This document shows, in pieces, positions 1 through 7,917 of a stretch of 64,000 nt of DNA. Position 1 is the first letter of the stretch. Each line of letters begins with the position of its first letter. Source of the stretch: Marisimplicoccus sp964437815 (lineage in GTDB: Bacteria > Bacteroidota > Bacteroidia > Flavobacteriales > Flavobacteriaceae); assembly GCA_964437815.1 (NCBI GenBank), contig CAYTIE010000004.1, positions 1 through 64,000 on the forward strand, in the 5' to 3' direction. The position numbers and the translations under genes are program-made. The notes below the pieces were generated by a model. It saw only the letters and a program-made list of their open reading frames with translations, was not told the origin of the DNA and searched no databases.

Positions 1-62
1 GACTCGAACCCACGACCTGCTGATTACAAATCAGCTGCTCTAGCCAGCTGAGCTATATCGGC
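1..62 (-). tRNA. tRNA-Thr (anticodon TGT), 3' end cut off by the window edge
   Basis: Read on the minus strand, the 5' acceptor strand GCCGATA is followed by TA, a D-arm, an anticodon arm GCTGA-TTTGTAA-TCAGC with anticodon TGT, and the start of the T-arm. The 3' acceptor strand lies outside the window. The anticodon reads ACA (Thr). In many flavobacteria a tRNA-Thr cluster lies close to xerC and rpsU, as here. Confidence 0.93.
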
Positions 63-140
63 TTAACATAAATCGAACTGCAAAATAAATGTTTTTTTAT
101 GCTGTATCAAAGCAAAAATCCAAAATAATTATTAATTATT

Positions 141-1028
141 CTACTTTGCTCTTGGATGAGTTTTCTGAAAAACTTCCTTTATTTTTTCCATACTGGTATG
201 ACTATAGATTTGGGTTGCCGATAAACTAGCATGACCTAAAAGCTCCTTAACAGAGTTAATGTCTGCACCCTCGTTTATTAAATGAGTTGCAAAACTATGT
301 CTTAATACATGTGGTGCTTTTTTAGTTTTGGAAGAAACTAATTTGAAATATTCTGAGACAGTTCTATAGACATATTTTTCAGATAATTTAAATCCTTTAT
401 TAGATTGAAAAACTAAATCATATTCCAGTTTAGGAATGATATTATTTCTTTCAGATATATATTCTACTAGAAGATTTTTGATTTTTGGTAAAAGGGGAAT
501 TATTCTTTCCTTATTCCTCTTTCCTAAAACTTTTACTACTCCTGACTTTAAATCAAGATTACTTTCTTTTAATTCTATAAGTTCAACCCTCCTAACTCCT
601 GTGAAATAAAAAAATGAAATAATTGTTTTTTGAAGTAAACCTTTATAGGAATCAGGAAAATAGTCACTATCTAACAAGGAAGAAATTTCTTCTTTAGAGA
701 AGGGAACCTGTATTTTCTTTTTCTGCTTTAAAGGCATATGCTGATCTAAAGGAGATATTTTTATTGAATCTGTTTTTATCAAAAACTTAAAAAATGATTT
801 AAGAGATGATATTTTTCTATTAACTGTTCTATTAGAATTACCAATATTAACCAATTCTACTATCCAAGATCTTATTATTGAATAATTGGATTCTTCAATA
901 TTTATATTATCGAAATTGGACTTTGAAAAATTTTCAAAATCTTTTAAATCTTTATAATAAGCATTAATTGTATTTGGAGAATATGATTTCTCAAGACTTA
1001 AATAATCTATAAATTTATCAATTAGCAT
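141..1028 (-). CDS. xerC: tyrosine recombinase, XerC/XerD type
   Basis: This 295-residue protein has the normal length for Xer recombinases, which resolve chromosome dimers at dif. An N-terminal SAM-like core-binding domain (about residues 1-90) precedes the catalytic domain. The full catalytic set is visible: Arg146 (GVRR), Lys170 (LGK), His240 and Arg243 (HVLRH), His266 (LGH) and the nucleophile Tyr275 (IYSH). It lies just downstream of rpsU on the same strand. That placement is usual in Flavobacteriia and marks it as a housekeeping recombinase, not part of a mobile element. Whether it should be called XerC or XerD cannot be settled from this sequence alone. Confidence 0.88.
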   Translation of the reverse strand: MLIDKFIDYLSLEKSYSPNTINAYYKDLKDFENFSKSNFDNINIEESNYSIIRSWIVELVNIGNSNRTVNRKISSLKSFFKFLIKTDSIKISPLDQHMPLKQKKKIQVPFSKEEISSLLDSDYFPDSYKGLLQKTIISFFYFTGVRRVELIELKESNLDLKSGVVKVLGKRNKERIIPLLPKIKNLLVEYISERNNIIPKLEYDLVFQSNKGFKLSEKYVYRTVSEYFKLVSSKTKKAPHVLRHSFATHLINEGADINSVKELLGHASLSATQIYSHTSMEKIKEVFQKTHPRAK

Positions 1029-1069
1029 CTACATCAAAGTTACGATGTATTTCAAAAAGTTTAAGGTAA

Positions 1070-1264
1070 TTAAAGGTTTTCTTGATCTTTAAGTTTTTGA
1101 ACATAACGAGCTTTAAGAATCTTTGCTCTGTTTTCAATAGATGGTTTAACAAATTGCTTTCTTTCTCTAAGAGATCTCATAACACCAGTCTTATCAAACT
1201 TACGTTTAAATCTCTTAAGAGCTTTATCTATATTTTCACCATCTTTAATAGGTATAATTAGCAT
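1070..1264 (-). CDS. rpsU: 30S ribosomal protein S21
   Basis: This 64-residue basic protein starts MLIIPIKDGENIDKALKRFKR, followed by the typical helix with FDKTGVMRSLRERKQFVKPS and a basic tail. It belongs to bS21, the last protein to join the small subunit near the anti-Shine-Dalgarno region of 16S rRNA. It is the usual length for Bacteroidota S21. It lies 41 bp upstream of xerC and probably shares its transcript. A TAnnTTTG box 19 bp ahead of the start codon suggests its own promoter. Confidence 0.95.
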   Translation of the reverse strand: MLIIPIKDGENIDKALKRFKRKFDKTGVMRSLRERKQFVKPSIENRAKILKARYVQKLKDQENL

Positions 1265-1282
1265 TATCTTCTATTTTGGTGG

Positions 1283-1290
1283 CAAATATA
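1283..1290 (-). promoter_or_regulatory. predicted -7 promoter box of rpsU
   Basis: The minus strand reads TATATTTG, a perfect match to the Bacteroidota -7 consensus TAnnTTTG. It predicts a transcription start near 1278 and a leader of about 14 nt before the rpsU ATG. No good -33 TTG is seen at the usual distance. Confidence 0.55.
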
Positions 1291-1307
1291 AAGAATTGTA
1301 TTGAATC

Positions 1308-2810
1308 TTAGCTAGATTTTTTTGCTGAAATTGCATTAACATACTTTTGAAGCTCTTCTTTAACTTTTGGGAATAATATAAATAAACCTATCATATTTGG
1401 AAAAACCAAAGCAAGAATCATTGCATCAGAAAATGCCCATACAGATGACATATCCCCTGCAGCACCTATAACTATAAATATTAAGAATAGAATTTTATAT
1501 GTTAGATCTGAAACTTTTCCTTTTCCAAACACATACACCCAAGACTGAAGTCCATAGTAGGACCATGAAATCATAGTAGAAAGAGCAAATAAAACAACTG
1601 CTAAAGCTAAAAATGGACCAGAAAAAGAAATATATTCAGAAAAAGCTGCAGATGTCAAGCCAGCACCTTCTAACTCTTGACCTCTTACCATAACAGCTGT
1701 TGATCCTTCAACAAGGTTTCCATAAGTAAATAAGCTATTATCACCATTAAATATTATAATAACAAGGGCTGTCATTGTACAAATCACAACTGTATCAATA
1801 AATGGCTCAAGTAAAGCAACTAATCCTTCTGAAGCAGGATAACTTGTAATAACTGCTGAGTGAGCTATAGAAGCAGAACCAGCTCCTGCTTCATTTGAAA
1901 ATGCTCCTCTTCTAAACCCTTGAACTAAAACACCTATAAATCCACCAACAGCAGCAGTGGGGGCAAAAGCCTGATTAATAATCATTGCAAAAGCATCATC
2001 AACAACTGATAAATTAGAAAAAATAATATATAGACAGGCGAGGACATACATAACTGCCATAAATGGTACAATTTTTTCAGTAACAGAAGCTATTCGTTTT
2101 ATTCCTCCAATTATAATTACACCAACCACTATCATCATTATTATTCCAATAATAGTCCTAGCACCACCACCGCTAATACCAAAAAGACTAACCATTTGCA
2201 AAGCAGCTTGATTTGACTGTGCAGCATTTCCACCACCAAAGGAAGCCCCTATACATAAAATCGCAAAAATTACAGCAAGTGTCTTTCCTAATTTTGCAAA
2301 ACCCTTTTCTTTTAAACCTTTTGATAAATAATACATTGGACCACCATAAACTGTTCCATCTGAACCAACATCCCTATACTTAACTCCAAGTGTACACTCT
2401 ACAAACTTTGTTGACATTCCAATCAATCCACATAAAATCATCCAAAAAGTAGCACCAGGACCTCCGATTGCAATAGCCATTGCAACACCAGCAATATTAC
2501 CATTTCCAACTGTACCTGAAACAGCAGTAGCTAAGGCTTGAAAATGACTAACTTCTCCATTATTAGATCTTTCTTGATCAAGGTCATCATATCTTCCCAT
2601 TACCGTTTTAACTGAAAGTCCAAAACCTCTTATATTAATAAAACCAAAGTAAAATGTAAAAAATATAGCTCCACCAACTAATAATAAAATTATAGTTGGA
2701 ATTCCTGTACCAAAAAATTCATGTAAAATAAGTCCTTCCCAAAAACTTGATATAGGCTGGAATGCTTCATTTATTCTTTCATCTAATCCAATCTTATCTT
2801 GTATTTCCAT
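1308..2810 (-). CDS. sodium:alanine symporter family (AGCS) amino acid transporter
   Basis: This 500-residue, strongly hydrophobic protein has about 10-11 membrane segments. AGCS carriers import alanine or glycine together with Na+ or H+ across the inner membrane. Visible family signatures include the stretch GTVGNGNIAGVAMAIAIGGP followed by ATFWM, then GMSTKFVECTLGVKYRD, and FSNEAGAGSASIAHSA. The N-terminus is cytosolic and short. It starts 2 bp after the PspC-like gene, so rhodanese, pspC-like and symporter form one minus-strand unit. The exact substrate cannot be read from the sequence. Confidence 0.9.
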   Translation of the reverse strand: MEIQDKIGLDERINEAFQPISSFWEGLILHEFFGTGIPTIILLLVGGAIFFTFYFGFINIRGFGLSVKTVMGRYDDLDQERSNNGEVSHFQALATAVSGTVGNGNIAGVAMAIAIGGPGATFWMILCGLIGMSTKFVECTLGVKYRDVGSDGTVYGGPMYYLSKGLKEKGFAKLGKTLAVIFAILCIGASFGGGNAAQSNQAALQMVSLFGISGGGARTIIGIIMMIVVGVIIIGGIKRIASVTEKIVPFMAVMYVLACLYIIFSNLSVVDDAFAMIINQAFAPTAAVGGFIGVLVQGFRRGAFSNEAGAGSASIAHSAVITSYPASEGLVALLEPFIDTVVICTMTALVIIIFNGDNSLFTYGNLVEGSTAVMVRGQELEGAGLTSAAFSEYISFSGPFLALAVVLFALSTMISWSYYGLQSWVYVFGKGKVSDLTYKILFLIFIVIGAAGDMSSVWAFSDAMILALVFPNMIGLFILFPKVKEELQKYVNAISAKKSS

Positions 2811-2812
2811 AA

Positions 2813-3031
2813 TTATAAATCAAAAACTGTTTTTCTGTTAATTATTATTAAGTCTTTTATTTTGAAAAATAAAGCAAAGGTCAAATATAGAATAAATCCT
2901 AGGACAACAGTAAAAAAAGAAAGATAAATAAAAAACATTCTTATTTTTCTCGGGTATATGCCTATAGCCTGAGACATTCTTTGACAAACATTCATTCCAT
3001 ACTTTTCAAAAAATCTATATATTTTCTTCAT
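2813..3031 (-). CDS. PspC domain-like small membrane protein
   Basis: This 72-residue protein has an N-terminal amphipathic segment (FFEKYGMNVCQRMSQAIGIYPRKIRMFFIY) and one long hydrophobic stretch at about residues 33-57. The arrangement matches the degenerate PspC-like proteins of flavobacteria. PspC in enterobacteria senses membrane stress, but no phage-shock partners (PspA, PspB) lie nearby, so the function here is unknown. It sits between the rhodanese (3 bp gap) and the AGCS symporter (2 bp gap). Confidence 0.65.
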   Translation of the reverse strand: MKKIYRFFEKYGMNVCQRMSQAIGIYPRKIRMFFIYLSFFTVVLGFILYLTFALFFKIKDLIIINRKTVFDL

Positions 3032-3034
3032 TTA

Positions 3035-3349
3035 TTAATCTTGAGCTAATGGTCCACTCCATTCAGAAATCCCTCCTAATAGATTGTAAACATTAGTAAT
3101 TCCAAATGTTTTCATTATTTGACATGCTTGAACACTTCTAACTCCTGAATGACAATAAACATAATAGTTTAAGTCTTTATTAAGATTTTCTATACCCTCT
3201 AAAAAACTTTTAGGGTTTTTAATGTCAATTAAGGTTGAATTAGGTATATGAGATTCATCATATTCCTCTTGAGTTCTTACGTCAAGAAGAAATGCCTTAT
3301 CATCATTTTCTAACTTTTGTGATAACTCTTGTTGATTTAAATCTATCAT
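3035..3349 (-). CDS. rhodanese-like domain protein
   Basis: This is a single rhodanese domain of 104 residues with the active-site loop CHSGVRS, whose Cys would carry a persulfide, and the typical DVRTQEEYDESHIPNS entry motif. It is predicted to be cytoplasmic and to act in sulfur transfer. The open frame reaches back to 3535, but I chose the ATG at 3349 (MIDLNQQEL). The extra 62 codons match nothing in the family and run antisense through the trp leader and attenuator. It is first in the unit rhodanese-pspC-symporter. Confidence 0.85.
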   Translation of the reverse strand: MIDLNQQELSQKLENDDKAFLLDVRTQEEYDESHIPNSTLIDIKNPKSFLEGIENLNKDLNYYVYCHSGVRSVQACQIMKTFGITNVYNLLGGISEWSGPLAQD

Positions 3350-3410
3350 TTGAAATTTTTTCGAATTTAATTTAAAATTATTAATAAAATAAGTTTCATT
3401 TAACAAAATT

Positions 3411-3440
3411 TTGCATGAGTGCTTTATTATTCTATATTTG
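3411..3440 (+). promoter_or_regulatory. predicted promoter of the trp operon
   Basis: TTG at 3411-3413 (inside TTTTG) is followed, after 19 nt, by TATATTTG at 3433-3440. This is an excellent match in sequence and spacing to the Bacteroidota housekeeping promoter (-33 TTG, -7 TAnnTTTG). The predicted start point is about 3444-3446, right at the ATG of the Trp leader peptide, so the leader message would be almost leaderless. Confidence 0.75.
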
Positions 3441-3445
3441 TAGCA

Positions 3446-3487
3446 ATGAAAACTAATAATTTTGTTTGGTGGATTGGGAATAGTTAA
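3446..3487 (+). CDS. trpL: trp leader peptide (13 residues, tandem Trp codons)
   Basis: The reading frame encodes MKTNNFVWWIGNS and a TAA stop. The two adjacent TGG codons at 3467-3472 are the hallmark of a ribosome-stalling leader peptide for tryptophan. It starts about 6 nt after the -7 promoter box, ends 37 nt before a Rho-independent terminator, and is followed by trpE. There is no Shine-Dalgarno sequence, which is normal for this phylum. It is too short to be called by ordinary gene finders. By analogy with the enterobacterial trp operon, stalling at the Trp codons should favour readthrough. Confidence 0.85.
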   Translation: MKTNNFVWWIGNS

Positions 3488-3524
3488 CTGTTCGTGAATT
3501 AACCATACATTATTTATTATATAG

Positions 3525-3551
3525 GCTTGTCTCACGACAAGCTTTTTTTTT
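3525..3551 (+). terminator. trp attenuator: intrinsic terminator before trpE
   Basis: A perfect 7-bp stem, GCTTGTC (3525-3531) with GACAAGC (3536-3542), has a TCAC loop and is followed by nine T residues (3543-3551). The trpE ATG is at 3558, so the hairpin could also hinder trpE initiation. A competing pairing exists: TCGTGA at 3492-3497 can pair with TCACGA at 3532-3537, which takes the loop and the first bases of the 3' arm. That makes a plausible antiterminator. Confidence 0.85.
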
Positions 3552-3557
3552 GCAGTT

Positions 3558-4961
3558 ATGAGAAAATATAAATTAAATAGTTATCATAAGAAGATTATAG
3601 CTGATACTATAACTCCTGTTGAAGTTTATCTTAAAATAAGGGATGTTTTTCCTAATAGCTTATTACTTGAAAGTAGTGATTACAGGTCTTCAAACAATAA
3701 CTTCTCTTTTATATGTTTTAATGAAATCGGATCTATAAAGATCAAGGATTTTGTTTTAGAAGAAAAATTTCCAGATGGAAAGATCTCATCAGAAAAATTA
3801 AAACAAAGTCTAAATATCCCTGACATCATTCATAAATATTTAGACAACTTCGATATAGATCAGAATGAACATACATTTGTAAATAATGGGTTATTTGGTT
3901 TTGTTTCTCATGAGGCTATAAAATATTTTGAAAATATTTCCTTGTCTGAAGATAAAGAAGACCTTAATATCCCCGATATATTTTATGGGTTATATCAAAA
4001 TATAATAGCTATTAGCTTATATAATCATGAGGCTCATATTTTTTGTAATTCATTTGATAAAGAAAATAATCTAGAAACTATTGAAAATATATTAATTTCT
4101 AAAAGCTACCCTGTTTTTGGCTATAATAATATTGGAAAAAAAACTTCAGATATATCAGATAATGATTTCATAGAGTATGTGAATAAAGCAAAAGCTCATT
4201 GTAAAAGGGGAGATGTATTTCAACTAGTTCTATCAAGAAGGTTTAAGCAAAAATTTGAAGGTGATGAATTTAATGTATACAGGTCTTTAAGATCTATAAA
4301 CCCTTCACCATACCTATTCTTTTTTGATTACGGTGATTTTAAAATATTCGGAAGTTCCCCTGAAGCTCAGATTATAATAAATGATGGAATAGCAGAAATT
4401 CACCCTATTGCAGGAACTTTTAAAAGAACTGGTAACGATATAAATGATAAGAAAATTGCAGAAGATTTGTTTAAAGATCCTAAAGAGAATTCAGAACATG
4501 TTATGTTAGTTGATCTTGCAAGAAATGATCTAGGAAGAAATGGGAATAATGTTAAAGTTGAAAAAAATAAAGAAATCCAATTTTATTCACATGTAATTCA
4601 TTTGGTTTCAAAGGTTACCGCTAGATTAAAAAAGAACACTAAATCTTTTCAAGTTGTTGCTGATACATTTCCTGCAGGAACATTAAGTGGAGCTCCAAAA
4701 CATATGGCACTTAAATTAATTGATAAATATGAAAAAGTTAATAGAAACTTTTATGGTGGAGCTATAGGTTATATTGATTTTAAAGGAAATTTTAATCATG
4801 CAATTATTATTAGATCTTTTTTAAGTCAAAACAACATATTAAATTATCAAGCTGGTGCAGGTATTGTTATTGATTCCCAGCCTGAAAAAGAGCTACAAGA
4901 AGTTTATAATAAACTAGGTGCTCTAGATAAAGCTTTAAAAAATGCAGAATTAATAAAATGA
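3558..4961 (+). CDS. trpE: anthranilate synthase component I
   Basis: This 467-residue protein catalyses chorismate plus ammonia to anthranilate, the first committed step of tryptophan synthesis, with TrpG supplying ammonia from glutamine. The N-terminal domain carries the LLESS motif (residues 36-40) of the feedback site for tryptophan. The chorismate-binding domain shows DLARNDLGRNG and PAGTLSGAPK (372-381). LLESS and the neighbouring trpG favour TrpE over the related PabB. It is the first gene of trpEGDCFBA, directly behind the attenuator, and overlaps trpG by 4 bp. Confidence 0.96.
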   Translation: MRKYKLNSYHKKIIADTITPVEVYLKIRDVFPNSLLLESSDYRSSNNNFSFICFNEIGSIKIKDFVLEEKFPDGKISSEKLKQSLNIPDIIHKYLDNFDIDQNEHTFVNNGLFGFVSHEAIKYFENISLSEDKEDLNIPDIFYGLYQNIIAISLYNHEAHIFCNSFDKENNLETIENILISKSYPVFGYNNIGKKTSDISDNDFIEYVNKAKAHCKRGDVFQLVLSRRFKQKFEGDEFNVYRSLRSINPSPYLFFFDYGDFKIFGSSPEAQIIINDGIAEIHPIAGTFKRTGNDINDKKIAEDLFKDPKENSEHVMLVDLARNDLGRNGNNVKVEKNKEIQFYSHVIHLVSKVTARLKKNTKSFQVVADTFPAGTLSGAPKHMALKLIDKYEKVNRNFYGGAIGYIDFKGNFNHAIIIRSFLSQNNILNYQAGAGIVIDSQPEKELQEVYNKLGALDKALKNAELIK

Positions 4962-5524
4962 AAAAAGTATTTCTTATAGACAATTATGATTCATTTACTT
5001 ATAACCTTGTGTCTTATTTAGAAGAGCTAAATTGTAAGGTACTAGTTAGACGTAATGATAATATAGATATTAAGGAAATTGATGGTTATGAGAATATAGT
5101 AATCTCTCCTGGACCAGGAATTCCTAGTGAATCAGGAGATTTAAAAGAAGTTATTTTAAAGTATTCTCAATCAAAAAACTTTTTAGGAGTCTGTCTTGGA
5201 CAACAAGCTATAGCTGAAGTATTTGGAGGAGAAATTGAAAATCTAGATACTGTTTACCATGGAGTTGCAACGGAAATTGAAATTATAAAAGATGATTATA
5301 TATTTTCAAATATTCCTAAAATGATTTCTGTTGGAAGATATCATTCATGGATAGTAAAACACCCATTACCAGATGATTTAGAAGCTACATCATTTGATAA
5401 AAATGGAAACATCATGTCTTTAAGACATAAAAAATATAATATAAGAGGAGTTCAATTCCATCCAGAGTCAATTCTTACTCCAAATGGAAAAGAAATTCTA
5501 AAAAATTGGGTAAATAATTCATGA
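4958..5524 (+). CDS. trpG: anthranilate synthase component II (glutamine amidotransferase)
   Basis: This 188-residue class I glutamine amidotransferase has the catalytic triad Cys79 (GVCLGQQ), His168 and Glu170 (FHPES). It releases ammonia from glutamine for TrpE. It is a stand-alone domain of normal length, not fused to TrpD. It overlaps trpE by ATGA and trpD by 4 bp, which points to translational coupling. It could also serve PabB, as in some bacteria, but no pab gene lies nearby. Confidence 0.95.
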   Translation: MKKVFLIDNYDSFTYNLVSYLEELNCKVLVRRNDNIDIKEIDGYENIVISPGPGIPSESGDLKEVILKYSQSKNFLGVCLGQQAIAEVFGGEIENLDTVYHGVATEIEIIKDDYIFSNIPKMISVGRYHSWIVKHPLPDDLEATSFDKNGNIMSLRHKKYNIRGVQFHPESILTPNGKEILKNWVNNS

Positions 5525-6513
5525 AAAATATTTTAAACAGACTAACAAAATATCAAACACTCTCTAAAGAGGAATCAAAACAACTTATTATTGATATCTC
5601 CGAAGGAAAACTTAATAATAGTCAAATATCAAGTTTTTTGACTGTCTATATGATGAGAAATATAACGCTTGATGAGTTGGAAGGTTTCAGAGAAGTACTT
5701 CTTGATCTCTGTATACATATAGATTTAAATCAGTTTGATGCAATAGATCTTTGTGGAACAGGAGGTGATGAAAAAGACACTTTTAATATTTCAACCTTAG
5801 CTTCATTTGTAACTGCTGGAGCAGGTGTTAATGTAGCAAAACATGGAAATTATGGAGTTTCTTCAGGATGTGGCTCAAGTAATGTATTAGAACATCTTGG
5901 AATTAAATTTACAAACAATGAAAACAAACTTCAGGAGTCTATAGATAAATCTGGAATTTGTTTTCTCCATGCTCCTTTATTTCATCCTGCAATGAAAAAT
6001 GTTGCTCATGTTAGGAAAGAACTGGGTTTAAAAACAATCTTTAATATCTTAGGACCATTAGTTAATCCTTCTGAACCAACTAAGCAAATTGTAGGGGTTT
6101 TCAACCTTAAACTTGCTAGAACTTATAATTACTTTTTCCAGAAAACTAAAAAGAAATTTGCTGTTATCTATTCATTAGATGGATATGATGAAATATCATT
6201 GACCGGAGATGCCAAAATATATAATAATCAAAAAGAATTTATTTTAAAACCTGAGCAACTTGGATTGCTTCCAATTAATGCAAATGATATAATTGGAGGT
6301 AATGATGTTGATTCTTCAGCAAAAATTTTCATGAATATTTTAAATAATAATGCCACAGAGCATCAAAAAAATGTTGTTTGTTGTAATGCTGCAATGGCAA
6401 TTTCAACATCTAAAAATATCAGTTTAATTGATGCTTTTAACCTTGCAAAAGAATCAATTGATTCTAAAAGTGCATTAAAGGCATTTGAATCACTTAAAAA
6501 AATAAACCAATGA
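5521..6513 (+). CDS. trpD: anthranilate phosphoribosyltransferase
   Basis: This 330-residue protein transfers phosphoribose from PRPP to anthranilate. The PRPP-binding motif DLCGTGGDEKDTFNIST (about residues 76-92) and the KHGNYGVSSGCGSSNVLEHLG stretch are clear. Length is normal for the family. It overlaps both trpG and trpC by 4 bp. Confidence 0.96.
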   Translation: MKNILNRLTKYQTLSKEESKQLIIDISEGKLNNSQISSFLTVYMMRNITLDELEGFREVLLDLCIHIDLNQFDAIDLCGTGGDEKDTFNISTLASFVTAGAGVNVAKHGNYGVSSGCGSSNVLEHLGIKFTNNENKLQESIDKSGICFLHAPLFHPAMKNVAHVRKELGLKTIFNILGPLVNPSEPTKQIVGVFNLKLARTYNYFFQKTKKKFAVIYSLDGYDEISLTGDAKIYNNQKEFILKPEQLGLLPINANDIIGGNDVDSSAKIFMNILNNNATEHQKNVVCCNAAMAISTSKNISLIDAFNLAKESIDSKSALKAFESLKKINQ

Positions 6514-7301
6514 ATATTCTAAGTGAAATTGTAAAAAATAAAAAAAATGAATTGATACCTCAAGAGATTAATCATACGATTAAGGAATTGGAAGAAAGTG
6601 AGTATTTTAAAATAGACTGTAAATCTCTTAAAAGTTCAATTTTATCAAGTAAATCGGGTATTATTTGTGAATTTAAAAGAAGATCACCTTCAAATGAAAA
6701 TATTAATTATAAATCCAGTATATCTAAAGTTGTCTCAGGATACCAAAAAGCTGGAGCTGCGGGTTTATCAATATTAACCAATAAAGGATATTTTGATGGA
6801 GATATTGAAGATATAGTTAATATTAGGGATATTTCAAATATTCCAATTTTAAGAAAAGAATTTATAATAAGTGAATATCAAATAATCGAGGCAAAATCGA
6901 TTGGCTCAGATGCTATACTATTAATTGCATCAATTTTATCAAATCAAGAAATTTTAACCTTTAGTTCATTAGCAAAAAGCCTGGGTCTTGAAGTTTTACT
7001 AGAAATTCATTCTGCTGATGAGTTAAATAAAATTTCAAGCAATAACATTGATGTAATTGGAGTTAATAACAGAAATCTTGACACTTTAGAAATAGATCTA
7101 AACAATAGTATCGAACTATATGATAAGCTCCCTAACGAATTTGTTAAGATATCTGAAAGTGGAATCAGTAAAGTGGAATCAATTTTAAAACTAAAGGAAA
7201 TTGGTTTCGATGGATTTTTAATTGGTGAGAAATTTATGAAAACTACTAATCCAATGGAATCAGCCTATGATTTTATTAAAAAGGTTGAAGATGAAATTTA
7301 A
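6510..7301 (+). CDS. trpC: indole-3-glycerol phosphate synthase
   Basis: This 263-residue TIM-barrel enzyme closes the indole ring, making indole-3-glycerol phosphate from CdRP. Seen are CEFKRRSPSNENIN at about residues 51-64 (the usual KRxSPS motif), LRKEFIISEYQIIEAKSIGSDAILLI, GVNNRNLDTLEID and SESGIS near the C-terminus. TrpC is separate from TrpF here, unlike the fused enterobacterial enzyme. It starts at the ATGA overlap with trpD. Confidence 0.95.
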   Translation: MNILSEIVKNKKNELIPQEINHTIKELEESEYFKIDCKSLKSSILSSKSGIICEFKRRSPSNENINYKSSISKVVSGYQKAGAAGLSILTNKGYFDGDIEDIVNIRDISNIPILRKEFIISEYQIIEAKSIGSDAILLIASILSNQEILTFSSLAKSLGLEVLLEIHSADELNKISSNNIDVIGVNNRNLDTLEIDLNNSIELYDKLPNEFVKISESGISKVESILKLKEIGFDGFLIGEKFMKTTNPMESAYDFIKKVEDEI

Positions 7302-7917
7302 AGTTTGCGGATTATTTAACAATAAAAATATTCAGGAAGTTTCGGAATTAAATCCTGATTACATAGGTCACATTTTTTGGAAAAAATCTATTAGATATGT
7401 AAAAGATTCAACTCCAAGATTAAAAAAAGGAATAAAAAAGACAGGTGTTTTCTTTAACTCAAGTATTGAATATGTATATAATAAAATTGAAGATCATGGA
7501 CTTAAATGTGTTCAATTGCATGGTAAAGAGTCACCTGAATTTTGCAAAGAAATTAGAGACAATGGAATTGAAGTAATTAAATCCTTTAGAGTAGATGATT
7601 ATTTTGATTTTAATATTTTAAAAAAATATAAAGATCATAGTGATTTATTTTTATTTGACTCAAAGTCAAAACTTCCTGGTGGTTCTGGTAAATCATTTAA
7701 CTGGGAGAATTTAAAAAAATATAATTTGGAAAAGGAGTTTTTTATTAGTGGAGGGATTGGGTTACACTCTGTTGAATCACTTTCTAAATTATTTGATATG
7801 GATTTACCATTATATGGTATTGATGTAAATAGTAAATTTGAAAACGAAAATCACCTAAAAAAAATTCAAGAATTAAAAACTTTTATAGAAATAATAAAAA
7901 ATGAAATATACAGTTGA
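7291..7917 (+). CDS. trpF: phosphoribosylanthranilate isomerase
   Basis: The protein is 208 residues from the ATG at 7291 and starts MKFKVCGLFNNKNIQE, matching the KxCG beginning of TrpF. It isomerises PRA to CdRP. The frame is open back to 7267, but those eight codons lie within trpC and the family begins at the KVCG strand. It overlaps trpC by 11 bp and trpB by 17 bp. The GGSGKSFNW and FISGGIG phosphate-binding motifs are present. The usual GFIF is GHIFW here, a mild divergence. Confidence 0.92.
   Translation: MKFKVCGLFNNKNIQEVSELNPDYIGHIFWKKSIRYVKDSTPRLKKGIKKTGVFFNSSIEYVYNKIEDHGLKCVQLHGKESPEFCKEIRDNGIEVIKSFRVDDYFDFNILKKYKDHSDLFLFDSKSKLPGGSGKSFNWENLKKYNLEKEFFISGGIGLHSVESLSKLFDMDLPLYGIDVNSKFENENHLKKIQELKTFIEIIKNEIYS

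Noticed and set aside
141..1028. Tyrosine recombinase next to a tRNA as an integrated mobile element
   Set aside because: The protein has Xer length and motifs, lies in the usual rpsU-xerC setting, and there is no duplicated tRNA end or cargo.
3350..3535. Long N-terminal extension of the rhodanese
   Set aside because: The extra 62 codons have no family match and run antisense through the trp leader and terminator. The ATG at 3349 fits the domain start.
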